The notes beneath the pieces are model-generated. The model did not search any database, was not told the DNA's origin, and was given only the letters and a program-made list of their open reading frames with translations. From CAYOPZ01 sp964406005 (lineage in GTDB: Bacteria; Bacteroidota; Bacteroidia; Bacteroidales; SM23-62): DNA of 64,000 nt. This document shows positions 35,656-46,900 of the stretch, piece by piece; within the stretch, counting starts at the first letter, position 1; every line of letters begins with the position of its first letter. Made by a program: the position numbers and the translations under genes. The DNA lies in assembly GCA_964406005.1 (NCBI GenBank), contig CAYOPZ010000009.1:1-64000 (forward strand), written 5' to 3'.

Positions 35656-37092
35656 TCAGATTCCCGTAGCCTTGATTACCGTATTGAAGGTCCGGAAGAA
35701 CAATTTCGCGTCATCCATAAGGTTCCAGTTGTCGATGTACTGGAGGTCGAGTTTCATCCAGCGTTCAAAGGATATGTCATTACGGTTCTCCAGTACCTGC
35801 CAGGTGCAGGTGATGCCGGGCTTTACGGAAAGGCGGCGCAGTTGCCAGCGCTTGTACTGTATGACTTCCTTGGCAACGGGAGGTCTCGGTCCGATAAGCG
35901 ACATCTCTCCCCTGACTACATTGAACAACTGGGGAAGCTCATCCAGGCCGGTCTTTCTGAGGATGCTTCCGACACGTGTAATGCGCGGGTCGTACCTGAT
36001 CTTGAAAGCCGGGCCGTCGGCCTCGTTATGCTTTTCAAGGATGTGCTGGACGGATTCGGCGTTCCTTACCATGGTACGGAATTTATACAGTTTGAACTTC
36101 CTTCCCCGCAGGCCGATCCGTTCCTGGATGTATAATATGGGCCCCCTGGAATCGATCCTTATTACCAGGGCGATCAGCAGGAATACCGGGAAAAGCAGGA
36201 TCAATGCAATGGCGGACAAGTAAATATCACTTATGTTCTTAACCAGGATCCCAAAGCGTCTTGAGGGCATGTCGACCAACTGGAAATAGGGTTTCATGTG
36301 AACGGTCTGCAATTGCAGCCTCACCGGTTCAAGGGGAGAAAGGTTCGACTGCATCCTGAACAGTACACCCACCTCCTCACATGTCCTGATGGTTGCTTTC
36401 AGATGTCCGTTTGAAATGTATTTCTTGCAATAGATCACCTCATCGATGACATCGCAGTCAAGCAGAAAGCGGAGGTCCGCATTTTCCCTGAAGATCTTGA
36501 CCTTTTTGCCGAATTTGGCCCTGATGAGCTTGGAATTGCTCAGGATATACTTTACCCGGAATCCCCATTCCTTCTGTTTGAGCAGTTTTTCGAGGATGGC
36601 GTCTGAAAAGCCGTCCGCAATGACAATGACAAAGCGGCTGTTATACCCTTTCGCCCGGAAATGCTTGAATATCTTATAGCTGGTTATCCTGATGAACAAA
36701 GTCATGGAAAACCTTATGATACAATAGGAAGGAACGAATATATAGTATATTGACCGGTAGCCTATGGCGAACCAGAGCAGGGTACATATGACGAATTCGA
36801 TCAATGATACCTGCAGGAATCGGAAGATCAGGGTCCTGTAACGCTGGGTCCTCGGTAAGTTGGCGAAACCGGTCAGCCTGGAAATGGCCAGCCAGGACAT
36901 GTATACGGCCATCCCGTAAGGAAGAAATGTCCAGTTTACATCCGGGTGAGGAAAAATATAATACAGGCTCTCGATGGCAAGAAAGAATGAGACGATCGCT
37001 GCCAAGGCTTCTACTGAAAATATGACGCGGGAGGAGATTCCGGACAGGTCGTGTTTGAACTTTCTCCTTGACCACTCAACTAAGTTGCTCAT
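35656..37092 (-). CDS. Initiating polyprenyl-phosphate sugar-phosphate transferase
   Basis: This 478-residue protein has about four or five N-terminal membrane helices and a central Rossmann-like domain. A further helix (~280-305) precedes a C-terminal bacterial sugar-transferase domain with 'KLYKFRTMV', 'DPRITRVGSILRKTGLDELP', 'LFNVVRGEMSLIGPRPP' and 'LSVKPGITCTWQV'. Enzymes of this WcaJ/WbaP type transfer a sugar phosphate from a nucleotide sugar to undecaprenyl phosphate, the first step of repeat-unit synthesis. It is the first gene of the minus-strand export group. It is more GC-rich than the glycosyltransferase block. Confidence 0.92.
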   Translation of the reverse strand: MSNLVEWSRRKFKHDLSGISSRVIFSVEALAAIVSFFLAIESLYYIFPHPDVNWTFLPYGMAVYMSWLAISRLTGFANLPRTQRYRTLIFRFLQVSLIEFVICTLLWFAIGYRSIYYIFVPSYCIIRFSMTLFIRITSYKIFKHFRAKGYNSRFVIVIADGFSDAILEKLLKQKEWGFRVKYILSNSKLIRAKFGKKVKIFRENADLRFLLDCDVIDEVIYCKKYISNGHLKATIRTCEEVGVLFRMQSNLSPLEPVRLQLQTVHMKPYFQLVDMPSRRFGILVKNISDIYLSAIALILLFPVFLLIALVIRIDSRGPILYIQERIGLRGRKFKLYKFRTMVRNAESVQHILEKHNEADGPAFKIRYDPRITRVGSILRKTGLDELPQLFNVVRGEMSLIGPRPPVAKEVIQYKRWQLRRLSVKPGITCTWQVLENRNDISFERWMKLDLQYIDNWNLMDDAKLFFRTFNTVIKATGI

Positions 37093-37462
37093 TCTGAATG
37101 AAAAATGATTTGAAGAAACACAGGGATTTCAGTTGTCCAATTTATGCTTATTCGGGATGAATGACTAATGTGTAATTGAAATTTAATCTGAATTTTGACA
37201 AAGGGACGGATTGGTGCAACTAAACTCAATTCTGCTATGATTGAAGGCCGATTTACAAAGTTTAAAGATCAGATAAAAACGGTTCATCTAACAAATAATA
37301 AGTCAAAAATTATTAACGTATCCATCAATATATCAATAACTTACTAATTATACATTATTTAAATTTATTCTATATAACGGCCGTGGAGCAAGCAGAATTC
37401 GACTTACCCCAATTCTCAGATATCCTTAATCAGAGAGTCCTGTTTTAAGACCATATTTGTTT
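37093..37462. other. Divergent promoter region between transferase and SiaC-like genes
   Basis: This AT-rich region of about 370 bp lies between divergently transcribed genes and must hold promoters for both. I see no gene in it. No clear operator repeat was found. Confidence 0.45.
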
Positions 37463-37470
37463 TATTTTTG
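37463..37470 (+). promoter_or_regulatory. Possible Bacteroidota -7 box for the SiaC-like gene
   Basis: TATTTTTG matches the Bacteroidota -7 consensus TAnnTTTG, about 30 bases before the ATG at 37501. A convincing -33 TTTG at the right spacing is not present, so support is partial. It argues against the more upstream TTG start at 37468. Confidence 0.3.
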
Positions 37471-37500
37471 TATATTCCCACAGACTTAAATTATGCCCTT

Positions 37501-37875
37501 ATGGAGGAGCTGATACTCGAACCGGCTGAAAAGAATCCAAAAGTGGAACTGAGGGATGGTTTTATAGGTATTTCGGGCAGAACCATACCCGAAGATCCGA
37601 AAAAATTTTACAGGCCGGTTTTGCAATGGATCAGGGATTATACAAAAAATCCATCTGATTATACCGAGGTCCGGATTAAGATAGAATATTCCGATACAGG
37701 ATCTACCAAGAGCATTTTCGACATCCTGAAAGTTCTTGCCGTTTGCAGGAACACGAATCATAAGGTGGAATTTGTTTTTAACTGGATATATGAAAAAGGG
37801 GATGCAGAAATTCTGGAACTGGGAGAATTCATGGAAAGCAAACTTAATTTGATGTTTAATTTCATCGAGGAATAA
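37501..37875 (+). CDS. SiaC-family (DUF1987) regulatory phosphoprotein
   Basis: This protein of about 124 residues reads 'MEELILEPAEKNPKVELRDG', 'ISGRTIPEDPKKFYRPVLQW' and 'IEYSDTGSTKSIFDILKVL', which fits DUF1987/SiaC. In Pseudomonas aeruginosa, SiaC is switched by SiaB kinase and SiaA phosphatase and binds a diguanylate cyclase to control biofilm and aggregation. The relatives' Asn-Thr-Ser-Ser block is 'DTGSTKS' here. No kinase or phosphatase partner is in the window. The frame opens at a TTG at 37468, but that overlaps a likely -7 box, so I use the ATG at 37501. A terminator follows. Confidence 0.78.
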   Translation: MEELILEPAEKNPKVELRDGFIGISGRTIPEDPKKFYRPVLQWIRDYTKNPSDYTEVRIKIEYSDTGSTKSIFDILKVLAVCRNTNHKVEFVFNWIYEKGDAEILELGEFMESKLNLMFNFIEE

Positions 37876-37910
37876 GGACATTTTACCCTAAGAATATTGC
37901 CACCCATCAA

Positions 37911-37934
37911 TTCAGGCAAGCCTGAACCTTTTTT
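37911..37934 (+). terminator. Rho-independent terminator after the SiaC-like gene
   Basis: TTCAGG-CAAG-CCTGAA forms a perfect 6-bp stem with a 4-base loop (37911-37926), followed by CC and six T (37929-37934). It lies 35 bp after the SiaC-like stop and 63 bp before the giant gene, which therefore needs its own promoter or read-through. Confidence 0.6.
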
Positions 37935-37996
37935 CCGACAACTTTTTCAGCATTTTAAAAGTCATTTATGAACCGGGAAAAGAGACCAAAACCCAG

Positions 37997-40900
37997 ATGA
38001 AGAGATACCTGCCCCTTCTTGCATTCCTCACGGCCCTTCCTGCCGGAAATGTCTTCGGGCAAAATGCATCTCTGGAGGCCGATTCGGTATTGACCGAGCA
38101 GCGTCTGGGTTCCAGGTTATTGTCGGTCACCCTTGGCGGTGGAGAGACTTTCCCCGACCCGGGCGGCCTGACGGCAGGTGATTTTACCCTTGCCGGTTTC
38201 CCGGCAGGAGTCACTATTGCCGGCGCTCCGTATACCAGCACCGATTCAGTGGTTCTTTCACTGGCCTTTGACAGTACGGATTTCGATGCAGACTCGGTAA
38301 ATGCCCATATTGTTATTAATAATGCGGTACTCGATGTAAGTGCTTCCGATCTTTCAACAGACTCTGTCACGGTTTATCATTACCTCGAAACACCATCGGC
38401 GGCTTTAACCCCGGATTCGGTCCTGTCGGAAGCTCGCCTGGATGCACGCAGCCTGACCATTGATCTGACAGAGGAAATTTTCAATGATCATGAATCCCTG
38501 GCGCCTGCCGATTTTGTTCTGATCGGTGCTCCCGGCGGGACCGGAATTGAAAGCGCAAGCGGGATCAGTACCACCCGGGCTCAGATAAACCTTGCATTCA
38601 GCGGACCGGATTTCGATGCCGATTCCGTGAATTTTGCCGTGGATATCGATTCTGCCGTACTGGTTCAGACGGAAACCCGGTACCTGCGCAGCAGTAATGA
38701 TACCATCTTTGCAGTGGTCGAACCACCGACCGCAACCATGACAGCCGATTCGGTCCTTACCGAGGGAAGGCTGGGGTCCCGTTCGGTTTCAATAAAGCTG
38801 GGGCAGGATGAGACCTTTTTCGTACCGGGATCGCTGGCGCCTGGTGATTTTACCCCTGCAGGATTCCCCGGAGGGACAACCATCAACAACGTGGATTACA
38901 CCAGTACGGACTCCGTGGTCCTGGACCTTGCATTCGATCGATCGGATTTCGATACGGATTCGACAAATGCCCGTATTGTGATTGCCGCTTCGGCCCTTAC
39001 AACCAGTAACTCACCCCTGGCCACGAATACGGATACGGTTTTCGCATACATCGAAACCCCTGTCGCCACAATGACACCGGATGACACGCTGAAGGAACAG
39101 GGGCTCGATGACAGGGAACTTATGATCGATCTTACGGAGGAACGTTTCATTGATTATACAACCCTTTCCGTGGTCAGTTTTGAGCTTCAGGGTAATCCGA
39201 CGGGAACATCCATCGATTCGGTAACAGGTATCACGGAAACACAGGCTGTACTTTACCTTGGATTTGACGGTACGGATTTCGATTCCGATCGCGAGAACTT
39301 TCTCGTGCGAATTAATTCCAGCGCCCTGGTGCAAACTCCGGGCGGGTTCCTGCAGACAGGGATCGATACGATCTTCGCTTACGTTGAACACCCGCAGGCA
39401 GTTCTCTCAAGTGATTCAACCCTGAGGGAACAGCGGCTCGAAGACCGGATCCTGACCGTTGACCTGGTGGAGGAGGAATTCACAGACTTCGGAACCCTCG
39501 ATATCGCCAGTTTCACTTTGACGGGCGCACCGGCGGGTACCGGTATAGATTCGGTAACAGGGATATCTCCCGTGCAGGCCAGTATCGCCCTGTCTTACGT
39601 CGGGATTGACTTTGATGCTGACAGCAACAATTTCGCCGTTATCATCTCTTCCGATGAGCTTGTACAGACCACGGCAGGAGCCCTGACCTCGGACTCACTG
39701 CCCATCCTCGCTTATATTGAGACGCCCCTGGCAATCCTGACACCCGACTCGATACTTACCGAACAGCGGCTGGATTACCGCACTCTGAGGATAGATCTGA
39801 TCGAGGAGGAGTTCGGTAGCCCCGCGGGACTCCAGACCTCCGATTTCACCCTTACAGGTGCCCCGGATACGACAAGCATACAGTTGATCACATCAAGAAG
39901 CGCCACCCATGTGGAACTTGACCTGGCATACGACGGTACGGATTTCGATACGGATTACGAGAATTTTGCGGTTGATATTGCCTCGGGTGTGCTTATCCAG
40001 ACCGAATCGGGTTTTCTCGGCACCAATGACACCACTGTTTTCGCATTCATCGAGGTCCCGCGTGCAGACCTTTCGTCTGATTCCGTGCTATCCGAGACGA
40101 ATATCGACCTGGCTACCCTTACCATTGCCCTTACACAGGAACAGTTCCTGAATTTTTCATCACTCGATCCGGGTGATTTTGTGCTTGTCAATGCTCCTGC
40201 CGGACTCGGCATTGATGCCGTGACGGGAATTTCAAAGTCGGAGGTACGGCTCGAACTGGTATATACCGGTATGGACTTCGATGACGATATCACGGATTTC
40301 GCAGTCGATATCGATTCTGCCGTGCTTAAGCAAACCGAAACACGTTACCTGAGAAGTTACAACAACCTGACGATCACGGCCTACATTGAACAACCCCGGG
40401 CTTCCATAACACCGGATGCGGCATTGACCGAACAGGGACTGGACAACCGCAGGCTGACGGTGGATTTTACCGAGGAGAGCTTTACGGATTATACGAGCAT
40501 TTCCAACGGTGATTTCATCCTGATGGGAGCTCCTCCGGGCACAGGGATTGACTCTGTAAACGGGAACAATGCCACCAGGGCGACCATCTGGCTTTCCTTT
40601 GACGGGACGGATTTCGACTCGGACAGTACCCATTTCCGGATCGGTATAATCAACACGGTACTCATCCAGACCACCGGAGGGTACCTGGTCTCGGATTCCC
40701 TCACCATTACCGCCTTTGATGAACCCCCGGTTGCCACCATGTCGCCTGACTCTGTGCTGACGGAACAACGCCTGGATGCCCGGTACCTGACCCTGACCCT
40801 TGACCAGGAATCATTCATCAATTATGTCACACTGGATCCGACGGATTTTGTCCTGGTCAATCCGGCTCCCGGAATGTCGATTGAATTTGTCGGCGGACAA

Positions 40901-43900
40901 AACCCGACCACTGCCCTTCTGTACCTTTCTCATGACGAGTCGGATTTCGACCAGAACCGGAATAATTTTGCCGTTGATATTTCGGCAGATGTACTTACCA
41001 AAACCTCAGCAGATTACCTGCGCACAAACCACGATACCATCTTCGCCTTCGTGGAAATACCGGATGCCGTGCTGACCGCAGATTCATCGGTCCTGTCGGA
41101 ATGGGAACTGGACGACAGGACCCTCGAGATAAACCTTGATCAGGAAGAATTCCTGGACTATGGTGCACTGACGGATGCGGATTTCACCCTGGTCCTGGCC
41201 CCGGCAGGATTATCGATCGATTCGGTAATAGGGATCAGCCGCACCCGGATACAACTGGAGCTGCAGTATGCGGGTCTGGACTTCGACCTGGATATCCCCG
41301 GTTTCGCTGTTGACATTACATCGGCGGTCCTTAAGCAAACGAAAACAGGAGATCTTCGTACAAACACATTTCCGATAAAAGCCTATATCGAACATCCCGC
41401 CGCAACTATAACGCCCAGTACGGAGCTTACCGAGTACGGCCTGGACACCAGCAGTGTGACGGTAAACCTTACGGAGGAAAGGTTTGTTTCCCATACCGGT
41501 CTGACGGCCGGGGCTTTTACCCTTTTCGGCGCCCCTCCGGGGACCAGTATTCAGTCGGTACAGGGAAACAGTCCGACCCGGGCGACCATTAACCTGGCCT
41601 TCGAGGGAACGGACTTCGACGCGGACAGCGTTAATTTCACCGTGGAGATTGTTTCCACGGCCCTGGTACAAACGGAATCAGGGTTTCTGCGAACCGACTC
41701 GCTTACTATAACAGCCCTTGTCGAAGTGCCGGTAGCCACCCTTTCCTCCGATTCCGTCCTGCACGAATTGTCGCTCAGCAAGCGCAGCCTAACCATAGAC
41801 CTGACCCAGGAGCGTTTCGCCAGTCCGGGGATCCTGCAGACCGGTGATTTTACCCTTACCGGCGCTCCGGCAGGTGTTGGCATACAGCTCGTTTCAGCGA
41901 ACGATTACCAGGCGGTACTTGATGTGCAGTTCGACGGGACGGATTTCGATGCGGATTCGACAAACCTGAGGGTCGAGATCGATTCGGCCGTACTCATTCA
42001 AACCGAAACGCCCGTACTGGTATCGACTGCAGATACCATTGTTGCCTATGTTGAAAATCCGGTGGCCACATTGTCGGCAGACTCCTCGGAATTGACCGAG
42101 CAGAGGCTTGACTTCCGCACCCTGACCATCGATCTTACCGAGGAGCGCTTCATCAACCCGGTATCCCTTGACGCCGGGGATTTCACCCTGCTTGGCGCAC
42201 CCACAGGCGCCAGCATACAGTCGGCGACCGTCACTTCCCGCCAGGCCACACTTGACCTGCAGTTCGACGGAACGGACTTCGATGCGGATTCCAGCCTGCG
42301 GGTGAGCATACCCTCGGCCATCCTTATCCAGACCGAGACGGGCGAGCTGATCACCGACACCCTTATCGTCAAAGCCTGGGTCGAAAACCCGTCGGCCGTA
42401 CTCACACCCGATTCGGCGCTTGCGGAATACACCCTTAACGACCGCACCCTCACCATCGACCTGTATGAAGAGAAATTCCGGTCTCCCCAGACCCTTTCCG
42501 TTTCCGATTTCACGCTGAGAGGGGCTCCGGCCGGGACCAGCATTCAGTCGTTAACCGGAAAGTCGACCACCCAGGTTGAAATCGAGCTTCAATACACCGG
42601 ACTCGATTTCGATGCCGACAGCCTGAACTTCAGGGTGGAGATCGATTCCTCTGTGCTGATACAGACCGAGACCCCTGTCCTGAGCACGGAGGGGGATACG
42701 ATCTTTGCCTATGTCGAGCACCCTGTGGCGTCCATGGCACCCGATTCGGCCCTCCGGGAGCAGAACCTGGATGTCAACTCACTGACGATCGATCTGACCG
42801 AGGAGAGCTTCCCGGATTACGGTTCGCTGGGAACAGGTGATTTCTCCCTGGTGAACGCTCCGGCAAACCTCGACATAGAGGATGTCACCGGCATTTCGCA
42901 GACGCAGGTGCGGATCGACCTGGTTTACACGGGGCTCGATTTCGACAATACCATAACGGACTTTGCAGTCGACATATCCAATGCGGTACTGCTGCAGACC
43001 GAATCGGGATGGCTGCGCTCTGACAGCCTGACGATACTGGCCTACGTGGAAACTCCCGTATCGGCCATCGTTGCGGATTCCGCGGTGCTGAACGAGCAGC
43101 GCCTGGATCACCGGAGCCTTGTGGTAAGCTTTACGGAAGAACGGTTCTATGACTACACTACCCTGGATCCCCTGAATTTCTCGCTTTCCGGAGCGCCTCC
43201 GGGTACGGGGATACAATCCGTTACCGGCGACTCGGCGACCCGGGCGACCATCGAGCTGCAGTTCGACGGGACGGATTTCGATGCGGACTCTGTTAATTTC
43301 CGCCTGCTGATCGATCATTCCGAACTGGTGCAGACGGAAAGCGGATCGCTTGCATCGAATCCGCTGACCATAGAAGCCTGGGTGGAAAACCCGCAGGCAG
43401 CCATTGTGGCAGATGCTCTCATGGAGGAGTACACCCTCGATGAAAGGTACCTGACACTTACTCTTTCGGAGGAATGGTTCAGGAATTACGGAAATCTCCA
43501 TATATCCGATTTTACGCTGAAGGGGGCTCCGGCCGGGACCAGCATCCAGTCCGTCCAGGGGAACTCAACCAACAGTGCCACCATCAACCTGGCATTTACA
43601 GGGAAAGACTTCGACGTAGACAGTACAAACTTCCGGGTCGAGATCGATTCCGCTGTGTTGGTACAGACCGAAACACCCGTACTGGTTTCCGATTCACTGA
43701 CCATACAGGCATATCTTGAGAACCCGCTGGCCACCCTGAGTTCCGATTCGACCCTTATGGAATACAACCTCGACAGGCGCACCCTGACCATAGATCTCAC
43801 GGAAGAACAGTTCAAGTCGTACGGGGGACTCTCCTCAGGTGATTTTACACTGGTAAACGCTCCCCAGGGTACTTCCATCCAGTCGGTTACAGGAACCTCG

Positions 43901-46900
43901 GTTACGCAGGTGCTTATCGAGCTTGCCTTCGACGGCACGGACTTCGACGATACAATCCCTGCATTCCGGATGGAAATAGATTCTTCGGTGCTGATCCAGA
44001 CAGAAACACCGGCACTGACGACAACATTGCTCGGAATCTCAGCCTACGTGGAAAACCCGGTTGCTTCCATGACGGCAGATTCCACCGAATTGAATGAACA
44101 GCGGCTGAATTACAGGACCCTGATCATCGGGTTCACGGAGGAAAGGTTCATAAGCTATAACAACCTGCAGACCAGCGATTTCATATTGACCGGGAATCCG
44201 GAGGGTACGAGCATACAATCGATCGCAGATCGCTCCCCGACCGGTGTGAGCCTTGACCTGCAGTTCGACGGGACGGATTTCGACACCCCTTACGATATGG
44301 GGATCAGCATACCGTCAGACGTACTGGTACAAACCGAAAGCGGTTTCCTGAATACGAATACCCTTCCGGTTATTCCCTACGTGGAACACCCGGTTGCCAC
44401 ACTGTCGGCCGACTCCTCGGAATTGACCGAGCAGAGGCTTGACTTCCGCACCCTGACCATCGATCTTACCGAGGAGCGCTTCATCAACCCGGTATCCCTT
44501 GACGCCGGGGATTTCACCCTGCTTGGCGCACCCACAGGCGCCAGCATACAGTCGGCGACCGTCACTTCCCGCCAGGCCACACTTGACCTGCAGTTCGACG
44601 GAACGGACTTCGATGCGGATTCCAGCCTGCGGGTGAGCATACCCTCGGCCATCCTTATCCAGACCGAGACGGGCGAGCTGATCACCGACACCCTTATCGT
44701 CAAAGCCTGGGTCGAAAACCCGTCGGCCGTACTCACACCCGATTCGGCGCTTGCGGAATACACCCTTAACGACCGCACCCTCACCATCGACCTGTATGAA
44801 GAGAAATTCCGGTCTCCCCAGACCCTTTCCGTTTCCGATTTCACGCTGAGAGGGGCTCCGGCCGGGACCAGCATTCAGTCGTTAACCGGAAAGTCGACCA
44901 CCCAGGTTGAAATCGAGCTTCAATACACCGGACTCGATTTCGATGCCGACAGCCTGAACTTCAGGGTGGAGATCGATTCCTCTGTGCTGATACAGACCGA
45001 GACCCCTGTCCTGAGCACGGAGGGGGATACGATCTTTGCCTATGTCGAGCACCCTGTGGCGTCCATGGCACCCGATTCGGCCCTCCGGGAGCAGAACCTG
45101 GATGTCAACTCACTGACGATCGATCTGACCGAGGAGAGCTTCCCGGATTACGGTTCGCTGGGAACAGGTGATTTCTCCCTGGTGAACGCTCCGGCAAACC
45201 TCGACATAGAGGATGTCACCGGCATTTCGCAGACGCAGGTGCGGATCGACCTGGTTTACACGGGGCTCGATTTCGACAATACCATAACGGACTTTGCAGT
45301 CGACATATCCAATGCGGTACTGCTGCAGACCGAATCGGGATGGCTGCGCTCTGACAGCCTGACGATACTGGCCTACGTGGAAACTCCCGTATCGGCCATC
45401 GTTGCGGATTCCGCGGTGCTGAACGAGCAGCGCCTGGATCACCGGAGCCTTGTGGTAAGCTTTACGGAAGAACGGTTCTATGACTACACTACCCTGGATC
45501 CCCTGAATTTCTCGCTTTCCGGAGCGCCTCCGGGTACGGGGATACAATCCGTTACCGGCGACTCGGCGACCCGGGCGACCATCGAGCTGCAGTTCGACGG
45601 GACGGATTTCGATGCGGACTCTGTTAATTTCCGCCTGCTGATCGATCATTCCGAACTGGTGCAGACGGAAAGCGGATCGCTTGCATCGAATCCGCTGACC
45701 ATAGAAGCCTGGGTGGAAAACCCGCAGGCAGCCATTGTGGCAGATGCTCTCATGGAGGAGTACACCCTCGATGAAAGGTACCTGACACTTACTCTTTCGG
45801 AGGAATGGTTCAGGAATTACGGAAACCTGCAGGCCGGTGATTTTACGCTTGCCGGAGCACCTCCGGGGACTTCCATAGAGTCGGTTACGGGAAATTCACC
45901 AAACAGTGCCACCATCAACCTGGCTTTCGAATGGCAGGATTTCGATGCCGACAGCACAAACTTCCGGATCGAGATCGATTCATCGGTACTGATACAGACC
46001 GAAACCCCCGCATTGAGTTCGGATTCGCTGACCATACACGCATACCTTGAAAATCCGGTTGCGACCCTGCTGCAGGATGATATTATGCGTGAATACACCC
46101 TGGACGACAGGGTCCTCACGATAAACCTTACGGATGAGTGGTTCAGGTCATTCTCAGAGCTGGCAATTGGAGATTTTACCCTGTCCGGCGCCCCGGCAGG
46201 GACCAGTATTGAATCCGTTACCGGTAACGATTCGACCCGGGTGACCATAGCACTGGCCTTCGACGGCACGGACTTCGATTATGACAGTACGAATTTCAGG
46301 GTCCTGATAGATTCATCGGTGCTGGTACAAACAGAAACCCGGTACCTGGCAAGTACAACCCGGACCATCTTCGCCTATCTTGAAAATCCGGTAGCGATCC
46401 TGGATGCCGATGCCTTCCTGAACGAACAGGGACTGGACGACAGGATCCTGTACATTGACTTCACAGAAGAGGAATTCCTGGATCACGGGAGTCTCAGCAG
46501 CTCTGCCTTCACGCTTAACAATGCGCCTGCCGGATTAACGATCGACAGCATCTTCAACACCTCCCCCGTCCATGCAGAGATTGCGCTGGCATTTTCCGGT
46601 GACTTCGATGTGAACTACCCGAATTTCTCGGTCAGCATCGACCATTCGGTGCTCCTGCAAACCGAGAGCGGGGTACTGACGAGCAGCGTACTGACGATCC
46701 TTGCACAGACGGCAGACCCGGTCGCCACACTGGCCGCCGATTCGACGCTCAGGGAACTCAGGCTGGGCTACCGTACCCTGACCATTGAGCTTTCACAGGA
46801 GAACTTCAATGATCCCGGGCAGGTGGATACCACCGATTTCGTGCTCGTGAATGCGCCTGCGGGACTGGCCATCGATTCGGTGATAAGCACAGACGGTGAC

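Noticed and set aside
37468..37500. Upstream TTG start of the SiaC-like protein
   Set aside because: It overlaps a probable -7 box, and the added residues do not resemble the family. The ATG at 37501 fits.
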